NCBI GenBank assembly: GCA_938008165.1
Contig: CALLLP010000002.1
Location: forward strand, 1 to 57,795
DNA length: 57,795 nucleotides
Reading direction: 5' to 3'
From: an uncultured Neomegalonema sp.
GTDB taxonomy: Bacteria > Pseudomonadota > Alphaproteobacteria > Rhodobacterales > Rhodobacteraceae
Numbering within the stretch: position 1 is the first letter of the stretch; every line of letters starts with the position of its first letter. The position numbers and the translations under genes are program-made. The notes below the pieces were generated by a model, which saw only the letters and a program-made list of their open reading frames with translations, did no database searches and had not been told where the DNA came from. Of this stretch, positions 26,817 to 35,842 are shown piece after piece.

Positions 26817-27185
26817 TCAGGGTTTTCCGCTCAGAAAACCCTTCAGAAACGCCTCCGCCAGAACGACAGCCGTTGCCGGTGCCTCCCCTGCGGCGGACAG
26901 GGCCGCCCTTTGTGCCGATTCCAGCCGCTGGCGACGGCGAGAGCGGTGATGCTGCATCAGAATGAACACCGCCGCGACCGCAAAGACCGCGCCCATGGTC
27001 AGGCAGGCATAGAAAGCCCCGATCTCCTCGGCGAGCAGGATCGTGATGGCGACGAGGAAAAAGATGACGGAAATCGTCGCCAAAACACCGATGACGGCGA
27101 GGGTCTTCGCCGTCATCGTCATGCCTGTCAATCGGGACTGAACGGTGCCATTCAGAAGGTCGATTGCGAGGGGCACAATCTTCAT
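26817..27185 (-). CDS. Holin-like two-helix membrane protein
   Basis: 122-aa protein with two membrane segments, about residues 28-50 (LAVIGVLATISVIFFLVAITIL) and 56-76 (GAFYACLTMGAVFAVAAVFIL), followed by a basic stretch HHRSRRRQR. This is the 'phage holin family' (DUF1469-like) pattern that pairs with DUF883 proteins in many proteobacterial chromosomes; it is not evidence of a phage. Its start overlaps the stop of the DUF883 gene by ATGA, so the two form an operon. Probably a stress-related envelope protein. Confidence 0.75.
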   Translation of the reverse strand: MKIVPLAIDLLNGTVQSRLTGMTMTAKTLAVIGVLATISVIFFLVAITILLAEEIGAFYACLTMGAVFAVAAVFILMQHHRSRRRQRLESAQRAALSAAGEAPATAVVLAEAFLKGFLSGKP

Positions 27186-27490
27186 CGGCGGCTCAGCGCC
27201 CCAAGAATGAACCCGACCCCGGCAGAGATCGCCAATGCCATCATCGGATTAGACGTCACCGCGCGCTCGGCATCGGTCTGCAATCCATCGACCCGTGCAC
27301 GGGCTTCGCTGCCGATCAGTTCCATGCGGGCAACGGCCTCGTCTTTCACCCCTTCTGCCTTTGCGGTGGCGGTCGAGCCCAGCAATTCCGTCATTGCCTT
27401 CATCTCGCTTTTCATCGCGTCGAATTGCTCTTTGAGATCGCTCATATCGGACTCGTTCTTTGCCTTGGTTTGAGCGTTCGTGGCAGCCAT
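27182..27490 (-). CDS. DUF883/ElaB-YqjD-like membrane-anchored protein
   Basis: 102 aa. A long amphipathic helical region with many Ala/Glu/Lys residues (about residues 10-80) is followed by a C-terminal membrane anchor PMMALAISAGVGFILGALSRR, whose GxGFxxGxLxRR end is the hallmark of the YqjD/ElaB family. In E. coli relatives bind ribosomes at the inner membrane in stationary phase. Operon with the holin-like gene. A GGAAC-N15-TGTT sequence upstream hints at stress control. Confidence 0.85.
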   Translation of the reverse strand: MAATNAQTKAKNESDMSDLKEQFDAMKSEMKAMTELLGSTATAKAEGVKDEAVARMELIGSEARARVDGLQTDAERAVTSNPMMALAISAGVGFILGALSRR

Positions 27491-27526
27491 GGAGTTTTCC
27501 TTTCACTTGTTGAACGTGCCTACCTA

Positions 27527-27550
27527 AACACCGGGAGGCGCGATTGTTCC
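27527..27550 (-). promoter_or_regulatory. Weak EcfG-type promoter candidate for the DUF883 operon
   Basis: On the minus strand GGAAC (27550-27546), 15 bases, then TGTT (27530-27527). One base shorter than the usual GGAAC-N16/17-CGTT spacing, 40 bases before the DUF883 start. Only suggestive, mostly because the entericidin gene nearby has a similar element. Confidence 0.3.
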
Positions 27551-27640
27551 GTCGGTGTGTCAAAATATCCCGCGCGCAAGAGGATCGCCCTCGGTCCGGG
27601 GCGCTCTATCTCTCGTCTCTCCCAAGGACAGGATAGCCCG

Positions 27641-28537
27641 ATGGCAGAGATCGATATTCCAAGGCCGCTGATGACTCAGCTGGTCGAATACGGACAGATG
27701 TTCTGGAAGATGCTGCCGCAACTGGCCATCGCGATCATCGTCTTGTGCCTCGTCTGGGCGGTTGCGCGAGGGGCGCGGTGGCTGATCGCGCGGGTGCTGG
27801 GTCGGGCGCGGCTGCGGCGGTCGCTGATCGAGGTGTTCCAGATGATCGCGAGTACCGGCATCTGGCTGCTCGGATCGCTGATCGCGATGACCATCGTTTT
27901 CCCGTCCCTGACCCCCGCCAAGGCGCTGACCGCGCTGGGCCTAGGATCCGTGGCCATCGGCTTTGCCTTCAAGGACGTGTTCGAGAATTTTCTGGCCGGT
28001 ATCCTGATATTGTTCCGCGAACCGTTTCAGCTCGACGATTTCATCTATTGCAACGAGATCGAAGGGGTGGTCGAGGAAATCACGATCCGCGACACCCATA
28101 TTCGCCGCACCGACGGGCAACTCGTGGTGATGCCCAATGCGATGCTGTTCAAGGAGCCGGTGACGGTGCGCACCAGCCAAAACCTGCGCCGCGCCGAAAT
28201 CACGGTCGGAGTGGCCTATGATGTCGATGTCGATGCGGCGCGTTCGGTGATCCGCGATGCGGTGATTGCCGTCGATATGGTGCGCGACGACGTGCGCGAT
28301 GTGCAGGTCTTCGCAAAGGAATTCGGCTCCTCCTCCATCGATTTTCAGGTGACGTGGTGGACCGGCTCGCGCCCCGTCGATATCCGCGCCTCCCGCGATC
28401 AGGTGATTTCCTCGGTCAAGCGGGCGCTGGACGAGGCGGAGATGGAAATTCCGTTCCCCTACCGTACGCTCACTTTCAAGGACGGCGCAAAGGACGTCAT
28501 CGACAAGGCCGCCGCCTTGCGCCGCGAGGCCGGATGA
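27641..28537 (+). CDS. MscS-type mechanosensitive channel
   Basis: 298 aa. Three membrane segments in the first 110 residues (LAIAIIVLCLVWAVA, IWLLGSLIAMTIVFP, then the pore helix ALTALGLGSVAIGFAFKDVFENFLAG, which is the TM3 signature), followed by the MscS beta domain (FQLDDFIYCNEIEGVVEEITIRDTHIRRTDGQLVVMPNA) and the alpha/beta cytoplasmic domain. It should open on hypo-osmotic shock. Start ATG 27641; the frame is open further upstream only over the DUF883 promoter. Confidence 0.94.
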   Translation: MAEIDIPRPLMTQLVEYGQMFWKMLPQLAIAIIVLCLVWAVARGARWLIARVLGRARLRRSLIEVFQMIASTGIWLLGSLIAMTIVFPSLTPAKALTALGLGSVAIGFAFKDVFENFLAGILILFREPFQLDDFIYCNEIEGVVEEITIRDTHIRRTDGQLVVMPNAMLFKEPVTVRTSQNLRRAEITVGVAYDVDVDAARSVIRDAVIAVDMVRDDVRDVQVFAKEFGSSSIDFQVTWWTGSRPVDIRASRDQVISSVKRALDEAEMEIPFPYRTLTFKDGAKDVIDKAAALRREAG

Positions 28538-28580
28538 TCGCTCTATGCGCCCTGCATCTTCGGCCCGCCGGTGACGACGA

Positions 28581-30089
28581 TCAGCGGATATCCAGATGCG
28601 CCTGCGCTTCCACTTCCGTCGTCCATTTTCCCGCGCGCACCCACTTGGTCGAGGCATCGACAAAAGGCTGATAATCCCAGACCGGCGGACGGCCCATGCG
28701 ATGGGCGCGGTCGATGAGGCGGCGGCGCTTTTGATCGGCGATGATCCTCGCGCGAATATCCGAGGCATCCCAGAGCGCCGCCGCCTCCGCCATCAACGCG
28801 GCCAGCCTGTCGGCGCAGGCGGGATCGCCCGCGACATTGGACATCTCGGCCGGATCGTTCTGCATGTCGAACAGGAAGGGCGGGTCACTCTCGCTGTAGA
28901 GCAGCTTGTAGCGCCCATCGCGCAGCATAAAGGTCGGCTCGAACACCCCTTCGGCCAGATACTCCCCCGCGACGATGCGCTCCGGCAGGGCCGCTCCCTT
29001 CAGCGCGGGGGTCAGCGACAGGCCGTCCGTTTCCAGAAGATCATCCGCCGCCCCGCCGCCCAGATCGTGAAAGGTCGCCAGAAGATCGACGAGCGACACC
29101 GGGGCCGAAACGCGCGATGGCCCGAAGATTCCCGGTGCATGAACGATCAAAGGCACGCGCACGGCCCATTCGAAGAACGTCTTCTTGTAGTACATCCCCC
29201 GCTCGCCCATCATATCGCCGTGGTCGGAGGCGAAGACGACGATCGTGTTCTCGTCCAGACCCGCCTCCCTCAAGGTTTTCATCAAGGTGCCGACCTTGCG
29301 GTCGATATAGCTGATGGACGCGTAATAGCCGTGCCGGGTCCGACGCAGGATATCGTCGGTCACGACCGCCTTGCCCACCGAGTAATGCGCCTGAATGCGG
29401 GCGCTGTGGGGGTCGCGTCGTTCTGGATCGACGGGGCCGGTCTCGGGCAAATCGATCTCGTCATCGGAATACAGATCCCAGAATTCGGGCTGCGCAACAT
29501 AGGGATCATGGGGCGAGGTGAACGAGACGGTCAGGAAGAACGGCTGCGGCTGCGGCTTGCGCGCCTGATCGAACAGCCATTTGCGCGCCTGATATTCGAC
29601 CTCGTCATCGTAATCGATTTGCAGCGAACGGGCGCAGGGTCCGGCCTCCATCACGTTTTGCATATCCTGAAACGCGACCTTCGCTTCCGGCTCGGACCAG
29701 TTCGGCGTCCAGCCGAAATCCGCCGGATAGATATCGGTCGTCAACCGTTCCTCGAACCCATGCAGTTGATCCGGACCCGCGAAATGCATCTTACCACTCA
29801 GGCAGGTCAGGTATCCGCTGAGACGCAGATAATGGGCAAGGGTCGGGGTCGTGGCCGAGAATTCGGGGGCATTATCATAACCGCCGACCCTATGCGGCAA
29901 CAGGCCCGACATCATCGACAGGCGCGAGGGTCCGCAGAGCGGCGAATTGCAATAGGCGTTCTCGAACACAACGCCCTGCGCCGCCATCGCGCTCAGCGCT
30001 GGCGTCCTGACGACCGGATGGCCATAGGTCGGCATGGCCTTCGCGCTCATCTGATCGGCCATGATGAATAGAATGTTCGGTCGGGTCAT
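28581..30089 (-). CDS. betC: Choline-sulfatase
   Basis: Hydrolyses choline-O-sulfate to choline and sulfate. 502 aa. Sulfatase fold: N-terminal RPNILFIMADQMSAKAMPTYG (metal Asp), the maturation site CNSPLCGPSRLSMMSG, where Cys of CGPSR becomes formylglycine, and VVFASDHGDMMGERG. The C-terminal extension DIRARIIADQKRRRLIDRA then HRMGRPPVWDYQPF is typical of choline-sulfatases. It has no signal peptide and so acts in the cytoplasm. Usually next to betB/betA; here it stands alone. ATG 30089 is chosen; an ATG at 30104 adds 5 residues. Confidence 0.93.
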   Translation of the reverse strand: MTRPNILFIMADQMSAKAMPTYGHPVVRTPALSAMAAQGVVFENAYCNSPLCGPSRLSMMSGLLPHRVGGYDNAPEFSATTPTLAHYLRLSGYLTCLSGKMHFAGPDQLHGFEERLTTDIYPADFGWTPNWSEPEAKVAFQDMQNVMEAGPCARSLQIDYDDEVEYQARKWLFDQARKPQPQPFFLTVSFTSPHDPYVAQPEFWDLYSDDEIDLPETGPVDPERRDPHSARIQAHYSVGKAVVTDDILRRTRHGYYASISYIDRKVGTLMKTLREAGLDENTIVVFASDHGDMMGERGMYYKKTFFEWAVRVPLIVHAPGIFGPSRVSAPVSLVDLLATFHDLGGGAADDLLETDGLSLTPALKGAALPERIVAGEYLAEGVFEPTFMLRDGRYKLLYSESDPPFLFDMQNDPAEMSNVAGDPACADRLAALMAEAAALWDASDIRARIIADQKRRRLIDRAHRMGRPPVWDYQPFVDASTKWVRAGKWTTEVEAQAHLDIR

Positions 30090-30315
30090 CCGGGCTTTCT
30101 CCATGCCGCTTGCGAGGGGATCAATCCATAGAAAGCCTACCCCAGCGCCGCCGTAAAAGCCCGCGTGACCTGCTGCACGGCCACCCGGTCGTCGCATTTC
30201 CGAAAGACCCGCTTATGGCGTCGCGGCCTGTCACCAGCATCAAAAACGGGAATTCTTGCATTTTTCTTCGCGTTATACGAGAATTAACCCATTCTTGTCG
30301 TTTCAGGAAATACCC

Positions 30316-33300
30316 ATGTGGACGCATCTCCATCCCTATATCGAGACGTCGTACACTGAAGAAGCCATCGAGCATCGCGCACGGGTCAGCCTGTTTCGCG
30401 CGCTGAATCTGGGGCGGCTGGTGGCCTTTACCGGCTCGGGGACGACCATTCCTTTCGGCATGCCAGACTGGCCGGGGCTGGGGCGCGAGTTCGTCGCCGT
30501 CACCGCAAAACAACTGAGTCAGGTCAAAAGCGCGGGCGGACAGGATTTCTGGGCACTGGGGCGGAAACGCCCACAACTCGAACAATTGCGCGCCATGCTG
30601 GGGCTGGACAAGGACGGCGAATGGTTCTCGCTGACCCCGCAAGGGGACGAGACAATTACCGTCAAGAATTCGACGGTCGTTATCGAATTATGCGAGTCGA
30701 TCCTGTCCGGGTTACCGCTCGATCAGGCGACAGGGCGCAGCCGCTTGTGGATCGCCCGGCGGGATTTCTGCAATGGGTTTCGGGCGGGCACCGATGCCCT
30801 CGCGGCGCGGCGTCTGCGAAACCTGTTTCCCGATATGGATGACGATCTCCTGTCCTTCGGGCCGGAGGGGCTGACCGGGGCTTTGTCGCGCATTGCCGGA
30901 GGGGTAGCGCCAACCGATCTGGCCGCACAATACGGTGTCAAAAGCGCAACCCCCGTGGAAACCGCCGCGCTCAACGCCATGAAGGCATGGGCCGCCGAGC
31001 GCGACGAAAACGATGACAGCGACGCCACCGAACAGCTTATGAAGCGGATCAAAAGCCAAATCCTGCACCCAAGGGCAAAAACCCTGAGCATGGGCGACCC
31101 GCCCTCTCCGGATACCAATGTCGTGGACGCATTGGTCAATCAGGTCAGGATTCGGCGTTTTCTGACGATGAATTACGATGTTCAGCTGGAACGGGCGTTT
31201 TTCGAGACCGCCAAGCGGCACGGGGCCGAAAGGGGGATTACGCCTTTCAAGCATCTGTGCCGCGAGCAACCGACAGACCGGGACGATCCGCGCACAGTGA
31301 CCATCGAGGATGGCTTGCGACGGGCAGCTCGCAGCGCCACGCTCGCACCCGGCGAGGTTGGGTCGATGATCTCCTTCGCCGCCTTTGCCCGCACCTATGA
31401 TCAACAGGTCTTCCATTTGCATGGCCGGTTGGACGATCCGGCCAATATCGTGCTGACCCAAAAGGATTATCGCCGGGTCTATCTGGCCGATGACGATGCG
31501 GAACAGGCATTTTTCGAAGCTCAGGAGGTCACATTCGGCGGGAATGATTTCCTGCTTGTGGGCATCGGCATGAAAGAAGCCGACGTGCTGCGCCCCTTTC
31601 GCCGGTTTGTCAGCCGGGGCATCGCCCCCGACCAATCGCCCCGCGGCATCTTTTGCCTGATTGTCCGCGAACATGACGAAGAAGAACAACAAAAGGCCGT
31701 CGAAAACGCGATCGACTGGATCGTGCAATACGACGCTTACACGATCTTCTACGGCGACAATGCCTATCTGAAAACGCGGCGGTCGCTCGATGCGCTGGGC
31801 ACCTATCTGGATGATAAGGGCGGCAAGACACCTCCTCAAGAGGCGGTCGACTGGCTCAGGCAGAACACCCCCGAAGACTGGGCCTTGATCGAGCCATGGC
31901 TCGACACCGTTCGGTCCTGCAAAGAAACCGATTCCCGCAAGATCGCCGCAAGAGCCTTGCTGAAGCATCTGGGTGGGCAGGCCCGCTCCCGTGCCTTGGT
32001 GCAGGAATTGGGAAAACTGCGCAAACAGGCGGATCGCTGGTGGAAAGCCTTTCGCACCAGCCCGCGCGAGCGCCGCGCGCTCTATAACCGGCTGAAAAAC
32101 GATGACGAAATGGGCACGATCACGGCGCGCCACCGGGTCACGGGCCACCGCCCGCAAGGCGGCGGCACCCGCTGGGCGCTCATCGAGCAACTCGCCTCGC
32201 CCGACGTGCAGGCAAAGATCGAACATCGCACCATCAAGGAAGGAAAACACGGGACAGAACGTACAGGTCGGCTGTGCATCCTGCGCCTTGCCCTGCCCCG
32301 TGGCGGTGGCAAGGGATCGCTGATCCATCTGCTGATGCATAGGGAGAACCGCAGGCATGTTTTCGGACGGGCAGCAAAAGACAAGAATTACGACTATAGC
32401 GATACTTTTGTCGCCCATTTGTCCTTTTCGATGGAATTCAACTCCGTCCTGCGCGCTTTTTCGCGCTTCATCGCCTCGCGAATTGCCGAGATTCAGGTCG
32501 CCCCCCTGCGCGCAAACCATCCCTTCGATCCCGATAGCGCCGGATGGATCATCAAGGCCGTCTCAGACCTGCACCCCGAAGGCACGCGGACCCCGGAAAG
32601 CTGTAACAAAGCCTGTGACGAATTCGTCAAGAAGCGGCGCGATGAGCCGGAACTGGCACTGGAAACCGATGCGGAAACCACAGATTCCATCCTGCTCCAT
32701 GCCAAGCGCGGAACAGGATCGGCACAGGTGCGCCGCCATCGCCTCGATACCCTGCTCGAATTGCTGAAAAAATACGAGGAGATCGCCCCGCCAAGCGAGC
32801 GTGTTTTTGTCTGCCTCAGCAATCTGGACCGGATCTGCGACGACGAAGGCGACGGCCACAACCCCGTGCACCGGGCTTTCTTTCGCATGATCACGGCCAG
32901 CGCCGACACGGAACACAATCATCAGCCGATGCCCCCCATAGACTTGCTGCTGTTATCCGGGCGACCCGAAGTGCCGATCCGGTATCTGAGCAAGGAAACC
33001 AAACCTCTCAAGGAAATCCCGCTGGCAGATCAGATTCTCTATGCCGCGATCAGCAAGAGCGGGGCCGTGCTGGAGCGCTGGCACAAGCCACAGCCCGCCA
33101 CATGGCGCGACCGGGTCTATCTGACCCCGCTGACCAATGATTCAGGCGACCCCACCGCCTTACCGGAAGATCCGGCGATTCTGGATTCTGTGCTCGAAGG
33201 CGGCCTTTCGGCCTTCGAGGGGCGACTGAAGCGGAAATTCGCCGGAACACTGGCCGAACCTCATTACGGCAACCGCGCCTTTCGCCGTGTCGCCCTGCTG

Positions 33301-35637
33301 ATTGCAATCCTCGAAAAAGCGACGGCACGGCTGGCAAAAGGTGGGGTCGGGGTGCGCGGCGTCTATCGCCAGATCACACAGCTTATGCTGCGTAACGCGG
33401 CCCTGACGGGGCTGATAATTACGCTCTGGGCGCGTATGCCCGGCAAGGAAGGCAACGAGCGGGCCGACCTCGTGAAATTCATGCGCACTCTCGACGGGGC
33501 CGCCGGGCGGTATCCGCAGGCCGTCTACGATATCATCATGGCCCATTACCGCAGGCTGGACCAAAAAGCCGTTCAGGACCCCACCATACCGGATACGCAG
33601 ACCTGCGACCCGAACGTGATTGCTTTGATCCTGCGTCACCTCGCGCTGTTCTCGTTGCCGGTCGAGCCATGGGTTTTGCTCGGCTGTCCGATCCTGCTGG
33701 CGGAACTGCGCGCCCTGATGGTGCCGCATAGCGCCAAGGGCACGGATGCGGAGCGGGAATGGAGCCGTCGCAGCGAGCGCCTTCTGCTTTTGCACAAGCA
33801 CCTCAAGGAACTGGTGCGCCGTGGACTGATCATCGAGGTTGCGCCCTCGGTGATGGTCGGCGAAGAGATCGATCCGTATGAGCACTTTCTCCATGAACGG
33901 TTTTCGATTCATGCCCGGCTGCGCGAGCATCTCACCCATCAGATGCGCCTGTCAGTGATCGATGAAGGGGACAGCAACCATCACCAGCTTTCGATCTATT
34001 GCGATCAGCCGCGCGACCTGCCGACCCCCTCGCGCGATCATTTTGCGATGATCCGCAATATTCTCGATCTTCAGATCACCCGCTCCCGGCGGACGCTCGA
34101 ACTGTTCTACACCCTGCGGCCTTTCTGGGACGGGGCCGAAAACCCCCGGCATGATCGCAAAGCCGCCATCGACAAGGCCGCGCGCATCCTGTTCGCACCA
34201 CCGGATCGGGCGCAGGATATCGCCGGATATATGGGCGAATTGCATGCCGTGCCCCAGCGGCTGCGCGGCTGCTACAGCCTGCTGCGCGGGGCTTTCTCGC
34301 TCGGAGCGATCTCGCGGCTTGAGGCCGATACGCTCTCCGGTGTCGGCGATGGCGAGGCGCCGTTCGAAATCTATCAGGACTGGCTGCGCGCCCTGTGCAA
34401 TGCAGCGGTCGGGCTGGAATGGAACAACCGCGCGATTCAGGCGGTTCTCGATGTCGGGTCCAGCGAAAAAAACCGCGCGTTCCGCAATGATGTTTCACAG
34501 GAAAAGAAAGGCGAAACAGCGGAAAACAACGATCTGATCGATATTGCCGAAATCAGCCATGATCGCCTGTTCGACAATCACGGCACCAACAGGCCGGATT
34601 TCAAAACCGATATCCCGGATGTACGCGCCAAGATCTACGAACGCGCCCGGAAACTCGGCCTCGAAAAACGTCAGATCGCGTCACCCTCCTTCTCGCAAAT
34701 CCGCCATCCGTTCTTTCGGGACGAGATCGCATGGGCGTTTAACGAGCGGGGATTGGCCGCATTGGTGCAGGGCAAGATCTTCGATGCCGTGCCGTTATTG
34801 GGCATCGCCCGCCGGATCGTGGAGCATTCCAGCTCGCCGAGTGACGAGCCGCATTACCACCATGCCGCCGAACACCGCATCGCCCTGAATCTGGCCATCG
34901 TCCATATCGAACGTGGCCGCATCGCCGAAGCACGCGAGGAACTGGAGCGCATCGAACGCCAGACCCGCGCCTATGGCAAATGGACGCCCAATCCGCTGAA
35001 CCGCTTCGCCAAAGGCTATCTCGCGCTCTGCGATCACCTCTCCGGCAACCGCCAGCGCGCAAAGACCCAATACAAAAAGACGATCAAAAATCTGGTTCAG
35101 GCAAAACGCCTGCGCCCGGTATCGATCTTCAATAGATATATGGCCGATCTGCTGCGCGCCCAAGGCAATCTTGAAGGGGCACGCAAACATGCCGATCTGG
35201 CCATGACCGCCGCCGCCCAAGCCGAACAGCGCGACGTGCAGCATTATGCGATCAACGCCTCCGCCCGCATTCTCGCCATGACCGGCGAACGCGAAGAAGC
35301 CATGGCCCGCGCGAATCGGGTCGTGAATTATGCCAGCCAGATGGGCCTGCACAGTCTGAAGGTCGAAGCGGAGCTGACGCGGGGCAGCCTCATGTTCGAC
35401 AGCGGCGATACGCAGCTCGCCGGGGCCGCCACCGCCCGCGCCATCGCCCTTTCTACACGCTACGGCATGCGGCTGCGCCGTTTGCGCGGATTATCGCTCT
35501 ATTCGGAAATCCAGATCAAACTGGGCCGAACAGACATCGCCCGCACCGTGCTGGAGGAAGCAAAATCCGAAGCCGAGCGCGTCGGATATCAGACCCAAGC
35601 CGCCCGTATCTCCGAAATCATTGCCAGTTCGCTTTGA
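30316..35637 (+). CDS. SIR2-STAND-TPR giant protein, putative antiphage sensor
   Basis: 1773 aa. Residues about 10-440 are a SIR2-like NADase domain: FTGSGTTIPFGMPDWPGL (38-55, NAD loop), TMNYD with N286, FHLHG with H369 as likely catalytic pair, QKDYRRVY, and LLVGIGMKEADVL (413-425). A linker follows, then a P-loop NTPase: glycine-rich LPRGGGKGS (660-668), Walker B VFVCLSNLD (830-838) and a STAND-like LLLLSGRP (877-884). Residues about 1100-1180 look like a winged helix; 1464-1773 are helical repeats of TPR type. This order (effector, STAND, sensor) is that of SIR2-Avs (Avs5-like) defence proteins, where target binding triggers NAD depletion; function here is inferred. ATG 30316 follows AGGAA; the frame opens at TTG 30256. 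No partner gene adjoins it. Confidence 0.85.
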   Translation: MWTHLHPYIETSYTEEAIEHRARVSLFRALNLGRLVAFTGSGTTIPFGMPDWPGLGREFVAVTAKQLSQVKSAGGQDFWALGRKRPQLEQLRAMLGLDKDGEWFSLTPQGDETITVKNSTVVIELCESILSGLPLDQATGRSRLWIARRDFCNGFRAGTDALAARRLRNLFPDMDDDLLSFGPEGLTGALSRIAGGVAPTDLAAQYGVKSATPVETAALNAMKAWAAERDENDDSDATEQLMKRIKSQILHPRAKTLSMGDPPSPDTNVVDALVNQVRIRRFLTMNYDVQLERAFFETAKRHGAERGITPFKHLCREQPTDRDDPRTVTIEDGLRRAARSATLAPGEVGSMISFAAFARTYDQQVFHLHGRLDDPANIVLTQKDYRRVYLADDDAEQAFFEAQEVTFGGNDFLLVGIGMKEADVLRPFRRFVSRGIAPDQSPRGIFCLIVREHDEEEQQKAVENAIDWIVQYDAYTIFYGDNAYLKTRRSLDALGTYLDDKGGKTPPQEAVDWLRQNTPEDWALIEPWLDTVRSCKETDSRKIAARALLKHLGGQARSRALVQELGKLRKQADRWWKAFRTSPRERRALYNRLKNDDEMGTITARHRVTGHRPQGGGTRWALIEQLASPDVQAKIEHRTIKEGKHGTERTGRLCILRLALPRGGGKGSLIHLLMHRENRRHVFGRAAKDKNYDYSDTFVAHLSFSMEFNSVLRAFSRFIASRIAEIQVAPLRANHPFDPDSAGWIIKAVSDLHPEGTRTPESCNKACDEFVKKRRDEPELALETDAETTDSILLHAKRGTGSAQVRRHRLDTLLELLKKYEEIAPPSERVFVCLSNLDRICDDEGDGHNPVHRAFFRMITASADTEHNHQPMPPIDLLLLSGRPEVPIRYLSKETKPLKEIPLADQILYAAISKSGAVLERWHKPQPATWRDRVYLTPLTNDSGDPTALPEDPAILDSVLEGGLSAFEGRLKRKFAGTLAEPHYGNRAFRRVALLIAILEKATARLAKGGVGVRGVYRQITQLMLRNAALTGLIITLWARMPGKEGNERADLVKFMRTLDGAAGRYPQAVYDIIMAHYRRLDQKAVQDPTIPDTQTCDPNVIALILRHLALFSLPVEPWVLLGCPILLAELRALMVPHSAKGTDAEREWSRRSERLLLLHKHLKELVRRGLIIEVAPSVMVGEEIDPYEHFLHERFSIHARLREHLTHQMRLSVIDEGDSNHHQLSIYCDQPRDLPTPSRDHFAMIRNILDLQITRSRRTLELFYTLRPFWDGAENPRHDRKAAIDKAARILFAPPDRAQDIAGYMGELHAVPQRLRGCYSLLRGAFSLGAISRLEADTLSGVGDGEAPFEIYQDWLRALCNAAVGLEWNNRAIQAVLDVGSSEKNRAFRNDVSQEKKGETAENNDLIDIAEISHDRLFDNHGTNRPDFKTDIPDVRAKIYERARKLGLEKRQIASPSFSQIRHPFFRDEIAWAFNERGLAALVQGKIFDAVPLLGIARRIVEHSSSPSDEPHYHHAAEHRIALNLAIVHIERGRIAEAREELERIERQTRAYGKWTPNPLNRFAKGYLALCDHLSGNRQRAKTQYKKTIKNLVQAKRLRPVSIFNRYMADLLRAQGNLEGARKHADLAMTAAAQAEQRDVQHYAINASARILAMTGEREEAMARANRVVNYASQMGLHSLKVEAELTRGSLMFDSGDTQLAGAATARAIALSTRYGMRLRRLRGLSLYSEIQIKLGRTDIARTVLEEAKSEAERVGYQTQAARISEIIASSL

Positions 35638-35842
35638 CATGATCACCAACCGGGTCGCGTCGAAAACTGCCCCATAACGGAGTATTCTTCCGCCCGTTAT
35701 CCCGCGCCCCGATCGCGTTTCACTTTAGGGGTCTGGTGTTCCATAATGTCTCCCGTATCCTTGCCGATGCCCGATTTGCGTTGCGGGCTGCAATAGGCAA
35801 GGGTGAGCCGTTTTTCGGACGGAACAAGCAAAGGGGGGCGTG

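Noticed and set aside
26817..27185. Prophage remnant suggested by the holin-like protein
   Set aside because: No other phage gene is present; this holin-like family pairs with DUF883 proteins in ordinary chromosomal loci.
30256..30315. TTG start for the SIR2-STAND gene, 20 codons upstream
   Set aside because: No ribosome binding site before the TTG and the residues look like leader; ATG 30316 has AGGAA at good distance.
30712..32520. 602-codon minus-strand frame inside the SIR2-STAND gene
   Set aside because: No recognisable motif, while the plus strand shows SIR2 and P-loop motifs over the same bases; an antisense shadow in GC-rich DNA.
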